This document shows, in pieces, positions 1 to 7,201 of a DNA stretch of 33,206 nucleotides. The position numbers were made by a program, and so were the translations under genes. Numbering within the stretch: the stretch's first letter is position 1; every line of letters starts with the position of its first letter. Origin of the DNA: Bifidobacterium breve (GTDB taxonomy: Bacteria; Actinomycetota; Actinomycetes; Nanopelagicales; Nanopelagicaceae); contig CAMDHH010000010.1 of assembly GCA_945898065.1 (NCBI GenBank), positions 1 through 33,206 on the forward strand, in the 5' to 3' direction. The notes beneath the pieces were generated by a model. The model had not been told where the DNA came from and did no database searches. It saw only the letters and a list, made by a program, of their open reading frames with translations.

Positions 1-40
1 ACGTAGCAAGCATGGGTATAAGAGGAGAAGTATCTCGCAT
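1..40 (-). CDS. 5' end of a probable ATP-dependent DNA ligase (partial)
   Basis: An ATG at 40 reads leftward off the window edge and gives MRDTSPLIPMLAT. The PMLAT string is typical of the start of the adenylation domain in bacterial ATP-dependent (LigD/LigC-type) DNA ligases, usually a few residues before the nucleotidyl-transfer region. It lies 29 bases downstream of the sigma-like gene on the same strand and would be the fourth gene of that operon. No Shine-Dalgarno sequence is visible before the ATG; a GTG three codons upstream is an alternative start. Only 13 residues are visible, so the identification is tentative. Confidence 0.35.
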   Translation of the reverse strand, partial: MRDTSPLIPMLAT

Positions 41-69
41 AAAGCGCACTTGCGCGAAATCGTGCGCGA

Positions 70-261
70 CTAAAGGCCAAGAATGAGGTGAATTCGCGCT
101 TTACCGCTGATTATGAGGGCGCTAACAGAGCGCTCTGGTACTCCAAGCAAGGAGGCTATCTCTTGCGCCGACATTGACTTCATAAAGTGCATAGTCAAAA
201 TGAAGCGCTCCTCTTCGGGTAGCGAGGCAAGTGCCTGCGCAACGCTTTGGGGCTCACTCAT
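70..261 (-). CDS. Small sigma-70 region 4-like (HTH) protein
   Basis: A 63-residue protein starting MSEPQSVAQALASLPEEER. Residues about 12-55 resemble sigma-70 region 4 of ECF-type sigma factors: LPEEER, then a helix, then SAQEIASLLGVPERSVSALI as a helix-turn-helix, then a basic helix (SGKARIHL). Region 2, needed to bind core polymerase and open the -10 element, is absent, so this is not a complete sigma factor. The frame stays open for 47 codons upstream into the SRPBCC gene, but that part shows no sigma homology. I choose the ATG at 261, 11 bases after the upstream stop. It could be a stand-alone DNA-binding regulator or a degenerate sigma factor; its target is unknown. Confidence 0.6.
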   Translation of the reverse strand: MSEPQSVAQALASLPEEERFILTMHFMKSMSAQEIASLLGVPERSVSALIISGKARIHLILGL

Positions 262-272
262 AATGGATGAGA

Positions 273-728
273 TTACTCGCCTGATCCACCGGTTCGAGCA
301 AGGGCTCGTGCAAACCTGCTCAAAGAGATTCGTACGCCAATATATAGGCCTGGAAGGGTGAGCAAGAAGAGCGCTCGCGGTGCAATCACAATCTCTGACC
401 AATGGAAAAGTGTTTCTTCATCATTGATCTTCTCAAGTCGAAATAGACCTGTGCCCTTAATTATTTTTCCTGTATGCAAAACTTCACAAGAGTACGGCGG
501 GTTCCATTGTGTGACGCGCATTGAATCTAATATCCCAAAAAATTTCTTACTCGGTATCAACCCAGTGAATGCTTCAATCTCTGTACCGATACCTTCTCGA
601 ATCTCAGATGTAACCCAGACCCGAGTTTGCAACATCCAGTCGCTCTGAGATTCCCAATCTTGAATTGAATTCCATGCTCTCTCAATCGAGACCGGAAGTT
701 TGACAGTTATAGCTATTGAATTATTCAT
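273..728 (-). CDS. SRPBCC (START/polyketide cyclase-like) family protein
   Basis: A 151-residue protein with the SRPBCC pattern: an N-terminal strand (SIAITVKLPVSIERAW), a helix with WESQSDWM, alternating strands, and a long C-terminal helix (residues about 115-146). The fold forms a hydrophobic ligand pocket; ligands in this family vary too widely to name one. No signal peptide or catalytic motif is evident, so it is probably cytoplasmic. Its ATG directly follows the TAG of the LOG-family gene with no intervening base, indicating co-transcription and probably coupled translation. The small HTH protein follows after 11 bases. The family assignment is reasonable; the function is unknown. Confidence 0.65.
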   Translation of the reverse strand: MNNSIAITVKLPVSIERAWNSIQDWESQSDWMLQTRVWVTSEIREGIGTEIEAFTGLIPSKKFFGILDSMRVTQWNPPYSCEVLHTGKIIKGTGLFRLEKINDEETLFHWSEIVIAPRALFLLTLPGLYIGVRISLSRFARALARTGGSGE

Positions 729-1259
729 CTAGGCGCACGCCGTAATTGCTTCTTCTACAGTGGTGCACCAAGTAACAAGTTCGCGCATTCCAGGCTTTAT
801 AAAATTTTCCGATTCTAAATGAAGAATTAATTCGTGTAGTGGTGAATATAAGCCATAGGGATCTAAAATAATTACTGGCTTATTGTGAAACTTCAAATAT
901 CTCCCAACCCAAATTTCGAAGAATTCTTCAAGAGTGCCGGCCCCACCTGGCATCGTTATAAAGGCATCTGAAATATCTGTAATCATTGCTTTGCGCTCCC
1001 CCATTGTTTCTACAATATGGAGTTCATCGCTATCGTGATCAGCAAATTCAATATCTACTAGTGCTTGCGGGATTACGCCGATTGTCTTTCCTAAAACTTC
1101 TCGTGCACCGCGTGCCACAGCGCCCATCATTGAAATATGGCCACCACCTGTGACGAGTTCCCAATTTTTTTCACCAATGGCCTTACCTAGTTCATGTGCC
1201 AGCTCGACATATTTCTTGTCGATAGTCGGTGATGAGGAGCAAAAGACGGCGATACGCAT
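729..1259 (-). CDS. LOG family protein (TIGR00730 type)
   Basis: A 176-residue Rossmann-fold protein starting MRIAVFCSSSP. It carries the two family signatures: GGGHISMMG (residues about 40-48; usual form GGGxxGLMG) and PGGAGTLEEFFE (about 98-109; usual PGGxGTxxE). Family members are cytokinin-riboside 5'-monophosphate phosphoribohydrolases or act on AMP-type nucleotides, releasing the base from a 5'-monophosphate; in most bacteria the physiological substrate is not settled. The frame remains open 35 codons upstream, but the ATG at 1259 gives the normal N-terminus and lies 7 bases after a TATTCT hexamer, suggesting leaderless initiation. It is the first gene of a leftward operon and is divergent from dapD. 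Confidence 0.85.
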   Translation of the reverse strand: MRIAVFCSSSPTIDKKYVELAHELGKAIGEKNWELVTGGGHISMMGAVARGAREVLGKTIGVIPQALVDIEFADHDSDELHIVETMGERKAMITDISDAFITMPGGAGTLEEFFEIWVGRYLKFHNKPVIILDPYGLYSPLHELILHLESENFIKPGMRELVTWCTTVEEAITACA

Positions 1260-1266
1260 GAGAAGA

Positions 1267-1272
1267 AGAATA
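1267..1272 (-). promoter_or_regulatory. Putative -10 element (TATTCT) for the LOG-family gene
   Basis: On the minus strand TATTCT is followed by 7 bases and then the ATG at 1259, so transcription would begin at or near the start codon. No Shine-Dalgarno sequence is visible. Assigned by analogy with the same arrangement at other genes in this window. Confidence 0.5.
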
Positions 1273-1277
1273 GGGGT

Positions 1278-1283
1278 TAGGCT
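1278..1283 (+). promoter_or_regulatory. Putative -10 element (TAGGCT) for dapD
   Basis: TAGGCT is followed by 6 bases and then the dapD ATG at 1290. The whole divergent LOG/dapD spacer is only 30 bases, so the two promoters must be almost adjacent. The match to TANNNT is fair; no clear -35 is seen. Confidence 0.45.
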
Positions 1284-1289
1284 TGGCTT

Positions 1290-2204
1290 ATGAGTATGCA
1301 TGCATCTGGCCACGGAATAGCGACAATCGCCAGCGGGGTCGTTCTCGATACATGGTTTCCACAACCAACTCTTGGAGCGCTACCTGCAGTGCCTTCGGAT
1401 TTACAAGCCTTAGTTGGTATTGATGCGATTCGCGGAGTTTCAAAAGAACTTGTAAGTATTGAGATTGATTTAGATAAAGCACCAACTTCTGTCAGTGATG
1501 CCTATCTTCGCCTCCACTTACTCTCACATCGCCTTGTAAAACCTCATGGTCTCAACCTCGATGGAATATTTGGAATTCTCAATAATGTTGTGTGGACTTC
1601 CTATGGTCCCTGCGCTGTCGAAGGTTTTGAGATGACGCGCGCAAAACTCAAAGCTGCATATGGCAATGTGAATGTACTTGGAATAGATAAATTTCCGCGC
1701 ATGGTTGATTACGTAATTCCTAGTGGTGTTCGTATTGCTGATGCTGATCGAGTCCGACTTGGTGCTCACCTTGCACATGGCACAACAGTGATGCACGAAG
1801 GATTTGTAAATTTCAATGCGGGAACTCTAGGTACATCTATGGTTGAAGGGCGCATTTCTGCTGGCGTTATAGTCGATGATGGAAGCGATATCGGTGGCGG
1901 TGCTTCGATTATGGGAACACTCAGCGGTGGTGGAAAGCAAGTGATTTCAATTGGAAAGAAATGTTTACTCGGAGCTAATTCCGGACTTGGAATTTCCCTA
2001 GGCGAAAATTGCGTCATCGAGGCAGGCACATACATTACTGCTGCAGCAAAAGTTCGACTTCCTGATGGTGAGATTGTAAAAGCTGGAACTCTCTCTGGTG
2101 CCAATAATTTATTGTTTCGCCGAAACTCTCAAGATGGTTGCCTAGAAGTTGTTATGCGCACTGGCTCTTGGGGTGGACTCAACTCAGTTCTGCACGCTGA
2201 CTAA
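1290..2204 (+). CDS. dapD: 2,3,4,5-tetrahydropyridine-2,6-dicarboxylate N-succinyltransferase
   Basis: A 304-residue DapD of the actinobacterial type (the M. tuberculosis enzyme is similar in length). It transfers succinyl from succinyl-CoA to tetrahydrodipicolinate in the succinylase branch of diaminopimelate and lysine synthesis, a cytoplasmic step that feeds peptidoglycan. The N-terminal part (residues 1-150) carries [12 protein letters not shown] and IRGV; residues about 155-265 form a left-handed beta-helix with hexapeptide repeats, for example [20 protein letters not shown] and [20 protein letters not shown]. The start is at a likely leaderless ATG. The 3' end overlaps the convergent SpoIID-domain gene by 21 bases. 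It stands alone, with no other dap gene nearby. Confidence 0.93.
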   Translation: MSMHASGHGIATIASGVVLDTWFPQPTLGALPAVPSDLQALVGIDAIRGVSKELVSIEIDLDKAPTSVSDAYLRLHLLSHRLVKPHGLNLDGIFGILNNVVWTSYGPCAVEGFEMTRAKLKAAYGNVNVLGIDKFPRMVDYVIPSGVRIADADRVRLGAHLAHGTTVMHEGFVNFNAGTLGTSMVEGRISAGVIVDDGSDIGGGASIMGTLSGGGKQVISIGKKCLLGANSGLGISLGENCVIEAGTYITAAAKVRLPDGEIVKAGTLSGANNLLFRRNSQDGCLEVVMRTGSWGGLNSVLHAD

Positions 2205-3407
2205 TTCAAACCAAGCAGATGGAATCTTTGTTCGACTTCTAAACGTTTCTCCGCGTAAAAGAACTTCAACACCTGCACTCGATACGGCTCTAATCATCGC
2301 AACTGTTCCGGTGGAATTTTTATTGACAATTTCCAATGTTGCAACATCGGGAAGCAGAAATGCCGCAGCCACTATCTCTTGAGAAACTGTGCGATCCCAT
2401 TTTGCATAGCGAGGGTTGAGTGCAATATCGACACTTGCCGAATCTGGAACACTCAATGCAAATAATCGTTCACTCCCCCAAGCGTTGATAGCCGATTCTG
2501 TTTGGCCACCAGTAGAAGATGTGAAATAGGCGGTGATAGGCACGCCCGCCATCGTGATTGCAATTCCTGTTGAATCACTCGACATAGTTGCATCTACCGC
2601 TTCTTTCCAAAATTTTCCATAAAACGGCTCGCTCTCTTTTGCAAACCCGATAAAACTTTGGTCAGAAATAGAGTCATATAAATTGCAATCACAGGAACTC
2701 TTAATGCTTCCAATTTTGCTCAGCGCATATGTCCGTGAAGCGATCACTTGAGCTTGTAGCGCTGCCGCTGGCCAAGAGGATGGGACTTCTCCGATTCCAT
2801 AGAGGTATTCATCGTGCAAGCGCAAAGAATTTGTTGCTTCAATGAAATATTTTCCCTCTTTTGTGCGAACCGACTTTAATTGAATTTGGCCGTATTTATA
2901 CTTCAAAGTTCCTTTGGGGTTAGTTACCGAAACTGTTGCACTCTCTCCACTCCATCGGAGTGTGAATTCTCGGTTTCGTGTTATTAGTTGGCTCTTCTTA
3001 CCTGTCATCGATGTGAGAGAAATCTGTGAGCCAGAGATTGAGAATAAAAATGAACTCTTAGATGGAATCTGTGCCACCGCTTTATCATTTGAGATAAATG
3101 CGCTTAGGGTCGAGTTAGAAGTAGTGGTAGAAAGTTTGATGTTCTTGAGTAAGTGACCAATATTTACTCGAATAGTTTGTGTATCCGGCAGTGACTCAAT
3201 TTCAACGCCTGAATAGTAATACTGAAGAATTGATATAGGTGTTTGACCTGCGAGAGCCATTGCTCGTGCACCTATTTGACTCATTCCAACGCCATGGCCA
3301 TAACCAGAGCCACGAAAAGAAAATGAGGTAGGAATATCAATTGCATGGGCTGGCGGAAGAAAGAGCTGAAGAGAAAGTATTGCAATAAGGCTCTTAGAGA
3401 TCCTCAT
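2184..3407 (-). CDS. SpoIID/LytB domain protein, exported
   Basis: A 407-residue protein with an N-terminal signal peptide ([20 protein letters not shown], likely cleaved after AHA). The SpoIID family cleaves or remodels peptidoglycan glycan strands; B. subtilis SpoIID is a lytic transglycosylase. Glu207 in [15 protein letters not shown] aligns with the catalytic Glu of the usual SEMP motif, followed by ASRTYAL. The other hallmark, [17 protein letters not shown], sits near the N-terminus (residues about 31-47) although it is C-terminal in Bacillus Spo[13 protein letters not shown] is also present. The ATG at 3407 overlaps the end of the ABC ATPase gene by 14 bases. The organism is presumably not a spore former, so a wall-remodelling role beside the polysaccharide exporter is likely. 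Confidence 0.8.
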   Translation of the reverse strand: MRISKSLIAILSLQLFLPPAHAIDIPTSFSFRGSGYGHGVGMSQIGARAMALAGQTPISILQYYYSGVEIESLPDTQTIRVNIGHLLKNIKLSTTTSNSTLSAFISNDKAVAQIPSKSSFLFSISGSQISLTSMTGKKSQLITRNREFTLRWSGESATVSVTNPKGTLKYKYGQIQLKSVRTKEGKYFIEATNSLRLHDEYLYGIGEVPSSWPAAALQAQVIASRTYALSKIGSIKSSCDCNLYDSISDQSFIGFAKESEPFYGKFWKEAVDATMSSDSTGIAITMAGVPITAYFTSSTGGQTESAINAWGSERLFALSVPDSASVDIALNPRYAKWDRTVSQEIVAAAFLLPDVATLEIVNKNSTGTVAMIRAVSSAGVEVLLRGETFRSRTKIPSAWFELVSVQN

Positions 3408-4188
3408 CGACAACTGCACTCTTTCCGAGATGAAGAAATTCTTGGTAGGCATCAATGACAGTATTTGGCTCACCGCGTTGAATGAGTTTGCCTTTGTGTA
3501 GCCAAGCGATGTCATTACAAGTTTCTCGTAGCGTTCTCATAGCGTGGCTAACCAAAATAAGTGCACGATCTTCACTGCGCAATTCCTTTATTCTGTTGAG
3601 ACTTTTCTCCTTGAACTTAGCATCTCCAGTACTCAGTGCTTCATCTACTATGAGAATATCTGGACGAACAGTTGCTGCCACTGAAAAAGCTAGACGGGCA
3701 TACATTCCAGAGGAATATGTGCGCATTGGTGAATCAATCGCTTCTCCCAATTCAGAAAAATCAGCGATTTCATCAAAATGTTGCTCAATCTCTTTGCGAC
3801 TCATTCCAGCGGCTAGGCCACCAAGGAGTACGTTGTCGCGACCAGACATTGCAGGATTGAAACCAACTCCAAGTGCCAGCAGAGTGCTTACGCTTCCATA
3901 CACTTCAACTCGTCCTTGAGATGGAGGCAAGATTCCTGCAATTACGCGCATCAAGGAAGATTTTCCTGCACCGTTTGTACCAATTACTCCTAATACTTGA
4001 CCATACTCAATATCAAGATTTACATCATCGAGAGCGCGAATAGTTCTTGTCTGTTTGCCACCAAAACTTTTTAGTCGCGCCTTGAGAGTTGGTCTGCGAT
4101 CTATCGCAGTTGTGTATGTAAGACCAAGATTGCGAACTGAAACCGCAACTTCATTGGTAATCAATGGTGTGTTAGAGACGGACGGCAA
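3394..4188 (-). CDS. Polysaccharide/teichoic acid ABC exporter, ATP-binding subunit
   Basis: A 264-residue ATPase of the Wzt/TagH type. Walker A is GTNGAGKSS, the signature region is TYSSGMYARLAF (a typical variant for this family), Walker B is DILIVDEALS, and the switch histidine is in LVSHAM. Family members energise export of lipid-linked O-antigen or teichoic acid polymers through an ABC-2 permease, here the overlapping upstream gene. The C-terminal carbohydrate-binding domain of some Wzt proteins is absent. The start is uncertain: TTG at 4188 has AAGGGAG 7 bases upstream and is preferred; GTG at 4194 and TTG at 4224 are alternatives. All of them overlap the permease end. Confidence 0.85.
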   Translation of the reverse strand: MPSVSNTPLITNEVAVSVRNLGLTYTTAIDRRPTLKARLKSFGGKQTRTIRALDDVNLDIEYGQVLGVIGTNGAGKSSLMRVIAGILPPSQGRVEVYGSVSTLLALGVGFNPAMSGRDNVLLGGLAAGMSRKEIEQHFDEIADFSELGEAIDSPMRTYSSGMYARLAFSVAATVRPDILIVDEALSTGDAKFKEKSLNRIKELRSEDRALILVSHAMRTLRETCNDIAWLHKGKLIQRGEPNTVIDAYQEFLHLGKSAVVDEDL

Positions 4189-4999
4189 ATTCACGCTCCC
4201 TTGATAGGAAGAAATATGTACCAACTAGAAAAATTACTAATGCCCAAGCAAGGCCTTGAAGCATGCTCGATGTTTCAGGAACTTGTGAATGAACCACTGC
4301 TTTAGACCAAGAATCTAAGATCGGAAATAGTGGATTGAAAATTTCTAATGCACGTAGTTTTGGAGACAGACTAGAGGCTTCATAAAGAATTGGTGAAAGA
4401 TAGAGCAGAGTCCGTGTCAGATACGGTAAGAAACTAGTTATATCTCGAAAATAAACATTTACACATGAAATAGTGATTGCAACACCTAATGCAAAAAGCA
4501 TTGTTATGAAAAATACAGGAATTGCCCAAAGCATCTCCCATCCAAAGGGAAGACCAATAATCGTTCTCATAACTAAAAAAACTAAAAGGGTCGGTATGAA
4601 TTTGAAGAGCGCAATAATTGTCGCTGATATCGGAAGCATGATGCGCGGGAATGCGGTGTTGAGAATTAGACGTTGTCCAGCCGTTACTGATTTGACGCCA
4701 CCTGTAAGGCTATTGCTTACTAAATAAAACAAAAACAAACTAGCTGTTAGATGGCCGTATCGAGTTGAATCACTACTGCCGCCAATGATGACAATAAGTA
4801 GGAAATAGACAGCGGAGAGCAGCAATGGGTTGAGGACTAACCATAATTGCCCAAAGACTGAATCAAAATGCTGTTCTCGTAATTCAGATTTTGAGTACTG
4901 AGAAATAAAAGTTCGACGTGCCCACAGTGACTTCCAATAGCGACCTAGCGGGGGAAGGCCTGCCCGGAATGGTTCGTAGACTTGAAGAGGGGCACTCAT
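4172..4999 (-). CDS. Polysaccharide ABC exporter, ABC-2 type permease
   Basis: A 275-residue integral membrane protein of the Wzm/TagG type. The cytoplasmic N-terminus has the family's amphipathic pattern (RTFISQYSKSELREQHFDSVFGQLW), followed by about six membrane segments (residues about 50-75, 80-100, 120-145, 150-180, 190-210 and 240-265). It would form the pore for export of a lipid-linked glycan, powered by the ATPase that overlaps its 3' end. A TAACCT hexamer 7 bases before the ATG suggests its own leaderless promoter in the 38-base gap after the glycosyltransferase gene. The family is clear; the glycan is unknown. Confidence 0.87.
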   Translation of the reverse strand: MSAPLQVYEPFRAGLPPLGRYWKSLWARRTFISQYSKSELREQHFDSVFGQLWLVLNPLLLSAVYFLLIVIIGGSSDSTRYGHLTASLFLFYLVSNSLTGGVKSVTAGQRLILNTAFPRIMLPISATIIALFKFIPTLLVFLVMRTIIGLPFGWEMLWAIPVFFITMLFALGVAITISCVNVYFRDITSFLPYLTRTLLYLSPILYEASSLSPKLRALEIFNPLFPILDSWSKAVVHSQVPETSSMLQGLAWALVIFLVGTYFFLSREREFAVRL

Positions 5000-5006
5000 A
5001 GATGAA

Positions 5007-5012
5007 AGGTTA
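5007..5012 (-). promoter_or_regulatory. Putative -10 element (TAACCT) for the ABC-2 permease
   Basis: On the minus strand TAACCT is followed by 7 bases and then the ATG at 4999. It lies in the short gap between the glycosyltransferase stop and the permease start, so the exporter pair may be transcribed independently as well as by read-through. Confidence 0.45.
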
Positions 5013-5037
5013 CCTCAGCGAGGCATGGAGATATGTC

Positions 5038-6039
5038 TTACTTGGCCTTAGGGGCAAGTGATTTAGGTGAAGTAATGAATCCAATGCCCCATGAAATATG
5101 CATCGTCAGCAGAATAAGAGGCATGCAGATGATTTCACCGATAGATCGAGCAATTCGAAATGATGCAAGCAAAATAAAGGATAGATAGATTGCTAACGGA
5201 ACGATAAATATTGTTGAAAAAAATAAACTCATCAGAATTGAGAGCGAACTTCCCAGCACGGCAATAGGTGGTGCAAGATAGCGATAATTGATTGTTCCCT
5301 GATGAGTACGCGAGACAACCCTGCGCCAGCGCCCATAATTGAAATATTGCTTTGCAAGTGCAAGCACAGTTGAGCGTGGTCTATACGTTACAACGAGTCG
5401 TGGATCGAAATAGATCTTTCCTCCAGCATTGCGCAATCTGTGATTGAGTTCCCAATCTTGTGCACGTGTAAATCTTTCATCAAAGCCACCAGCAGCAAGC
5501 AATGCTTCTTTTCTAAATGCTCCAAGGTAAACAGTATCTACTTCCCCTGCTGCGCCCCCTGTATGAAAGCGTGATGCACCAACACCGAGTGCGCTCTTCA
5601 TAGCACGTGCAACTCCACGTTCAAAAAGTGTACGACCTTGTGCATTCATAACTCCGCCAACATTTACTGCGCCAGTTTCTTCAAGTATTGATGAAACAAG
5701 TGTCAGATAATTATTTGGTATTTGAGAGTGGCCATCAACTCTAACAATAATTGAATAATGAGAGGCAGCTACTGCCAAATTCAAAGCACTCGCTGTACGT
5801 CCACTTGGGTTTGCAACAATTATTATCCGCGAATCTTTATGTGCGAGTTGCTGCGCAATCTTTTCTGTCTCATCATGAGATGGCCCGATAGCAAGAATTA
5901 TTTCAATCTCCCCTAAATAATCCTGAGAAAGTATCGAATGAATTGACTCTTCAAGATGATCTGCTTCATTGAGAAGAGGCAGGATGATAGATATCTGACG
6001 CTTCGGTGAGCCATATAACTCATTTGCTGATGTCGTCAT
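5038..6039 (-). CDS. Family 2 glycosyltransferase, ExoA-like, membrane-anchored
   Basis: A 333-residue protein with a GT-A domain (residues about 15-240) and about three hydrophobic segments near the C-terminus (about 255-325). It starts SIILPLLNEADHLEESI, the usual GT2 nucleotide-sugar entry. The metal-binding motif is VRVDGH (about 95-100), as in ExoA-like enzymes, in place of DxD. QDWELNHRLR (about 193-202) supplies the downstream ED/QxxRW-like region. It would transfer a sugar from a nucleotide donor onto a lipid-linked glycan at the membrane. The ATG at 6039 is preceded by GGAGGGG, a strong Shine-Dalgarno sequence. Gene order with the ABC exporter and SpoIID protein indicates a surface-glycan operon. 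Confidence 0.85.
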   Translation of the reverse strand: MTTSANELYGSPKRQISIILPLLNEADHLEESIHSILSQDYLGEIEIILAIGPSHDETEKIAQQLAHKDSRIIIVANPSGRTASALNLAVAASHYSIIVRVDGHSQIPNNYLTLVSSILEETGAVNVGGVMNAQGRTLFERGVARAMKSALGVGASRFHTGGAAGEVDTVYLGAFRKEALLAAGGFDERFTRAQDWELNHRLRNAGGKIYFDPRLVVTYRPRSTVLALAKQYFNYGRWRRVVSRTHQGTINYRYLAPPIAVLGSSLSILMSLFFSTIFIVPLAIYLSFILLASFRIARSIGEIICMPLILLTMHISWGIGFITSPKSLAPKAK

Positions 6040-6063
6040 AACCCCTCCACCGTATCGTCCAAG

Positions 6064-6069
6064 TACGCT
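6064..6069 (+). promoter_or_regulatory. Putative -10 element (TACGCT) for the LCP gene
   Basis: TACGCT is followed by 6 bases and then the GTG start at 6076, consistent with a leaderless transcript. The divergent spacer to the glycosyltransferase is 36 bases. Confidence 0.45.
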
Positions 6070-6075
6070 CTCCTT

Positions 6076-7188
6076 GTGAAGGCGACGCGACCGATTCGAA
6101 TAATTACCTCACTCTCTGTGGGCATCATTCTCCTTTCAACATTCTCTTGGCTTGCACTTGGCCAAGTGAGTGGTTCGATTGATCGCATCGATGTTTTCGG
6201 TGGCTTAAAATCACGCCCTGAAAAAACTTCCAAGGCTCTCAATTATCTCTTAGTGGGTTCAGATACTCGAGAAGGTTTGACGAAAGAGCAACAGAAATTA
6301 TTGCGCGTGGGAAGCACAAAGACTGCTGCTGGTGGTCGTTCAGACACCATGCTCTTGGTGCACATAAGTAAATCGCGAGATAAAGCGATGATTATCTCCA
6401 TCCCCCGCGATTCACTTGTAACTGTCCCTGCGCACACAAGTATGGGTGGTAAATCTCAAATTGGCGCAACACAAGCGAAGATAAATGCTGCCTTTGCGTG
6501 GGGTGGTGCACCTTTGCTTATCCAAACTTTTGAAGCAAAATCTAATCTGAAAATTGATCACTACATCGAAGTTAGTTTCGCAGGTTTTGCTGGAATCGTA
6601 GATGCTCTTGGCGGTATTCAAGTATGTACGAAGCGAGATATTGATGATCCAAATAGTCACCTCGTTCTTGCCGCAGGAGTTCACACGCTCAATGGAATCG
6701 AATCGTTGAAATATGTGCGCACACGAGATTTTGATGGGATGGGCGATCTTGGTCGCATGCAACGTCAGCAGCAATTCATGAGTGCTGTACTTCGTAAAGC
6801 AACGAGTACTGGAGTTCTTCTCAACCCAATAAAACTAGTAAATTTTTTCAATGCAACTATTGCTAGTTTGAAGACAGATTCAAATCTCAATCAAAGTGAT
6901 TTATTGACACTTGCAAAACAGATGAAAAATTTATCGCCTGGCAAAGTTCGCACGCTAACAATTCCATTAGGTAATACAAATGCCCGAGTACCTGGGGTAG
7001 GTTCTGTTGTTACATGGGATTCAGTCCTTGCGCCTGAGCTTTTCCAGCGACTACGCGATGATTTGCCAATTATTGATGAGGTCACACCTTCACCATCTGC
7101 AAGTTCAACAACAACCCCAAAGGTAACTATCGTTGATAAATTCAAGACACGAACAGCCGATGAAGATCCATGCGGTGCGCTCAAATAG
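6076..7188 (+). CDS. LCP (LytR-CpsA-Psr) family cell-wall ligase
   Basis: A 370-residue membrane-anchored protein: a short basic N-terminus, one membrane helix (residues about 8-30), an extracytoplasmic LCP domain (about 53-245) and a Ser/Thr/Pro-rich tail. Conserved LCP elements are LLVGSDTREG, GGRSDTMLLVHI, ISIPRDSLV (with the Arg/Asp pair that binds the pyrophosphate-lipid substrate), INAAFAWGG and YVRTRDFDGMGDLGRMQRQQ. LCP enzymes move glycopolymers from lipid carriers to peptidoglycan. A GTG start at 6076 is chosen because it lies 6 bases after TACGCT and gives the normal N-terminus. It is divergent from the glycosyltransferase/exporter operon and followed by UDP-glucose dehydrogenase, which fits ligation of the exported polymer to the wall. 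Confidence 0.92.
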   Translation: MKATRPIRIITSLSVGIILLSTFSWLALGQVSGSIDRIDVFGGLKSRPEKTSKALNYLLVGSDTREGLTKEQQKLLRVGSTKTAAGGRSDTMLLVHISKSRDKAMIISIPRDSLVTVPAHTSMGGKSQIGATQAKINAAFAWGGAPLLIQTFEAKSNLKIDHYIEVSFAGFAGIVDALGGIQVCTKRDIDDPNSHLVLAAGVHTLNGIESLKYVRTRDFDGMGDLGRMQRQQQFMSAVLRKATSTGVLLNPIKLVNFFNATIASLKTDSNLNQSDLLTLAKQMKNLSPGKVRTLTIPLGNTNARVPGVGSVVTWDSVLAPELFQRLRDDLPIIDEVTPSPSASSTTTPKVTIVDKFKTRTADEDPCGALK

Positions 7189-7189
7189 A

Positions 7190-7195
7190 TAGACT
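7190..7195 (+). promoter_or_regulatory. Putative -10 element (TAGACT) for ugd
   Basis: TAGACT is followed by 6 bases and then the ATG at 7202. It sits in the 13-base gap after the LCP stop, with no Shine-Dalgarno sequence there, so ugd is probably also transcribed from its own leaderless promoter. Confidence 0.5.
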
Positions 7196-7201
7196 GACGA
7201 T

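Noticed and set aside
44-55. Short palindrome GCGCA-CT-TGCGC near the left edge
   Set aside because: Five-base arms are too short and lack a U-run for a terminator; nothing else supports an operator.
1524-2104. Long open frames antisense to dapD
   Set aside because: They show no family resemblance and lie opposite a well-conserved enzyme; they follow from codon use in the real gene.
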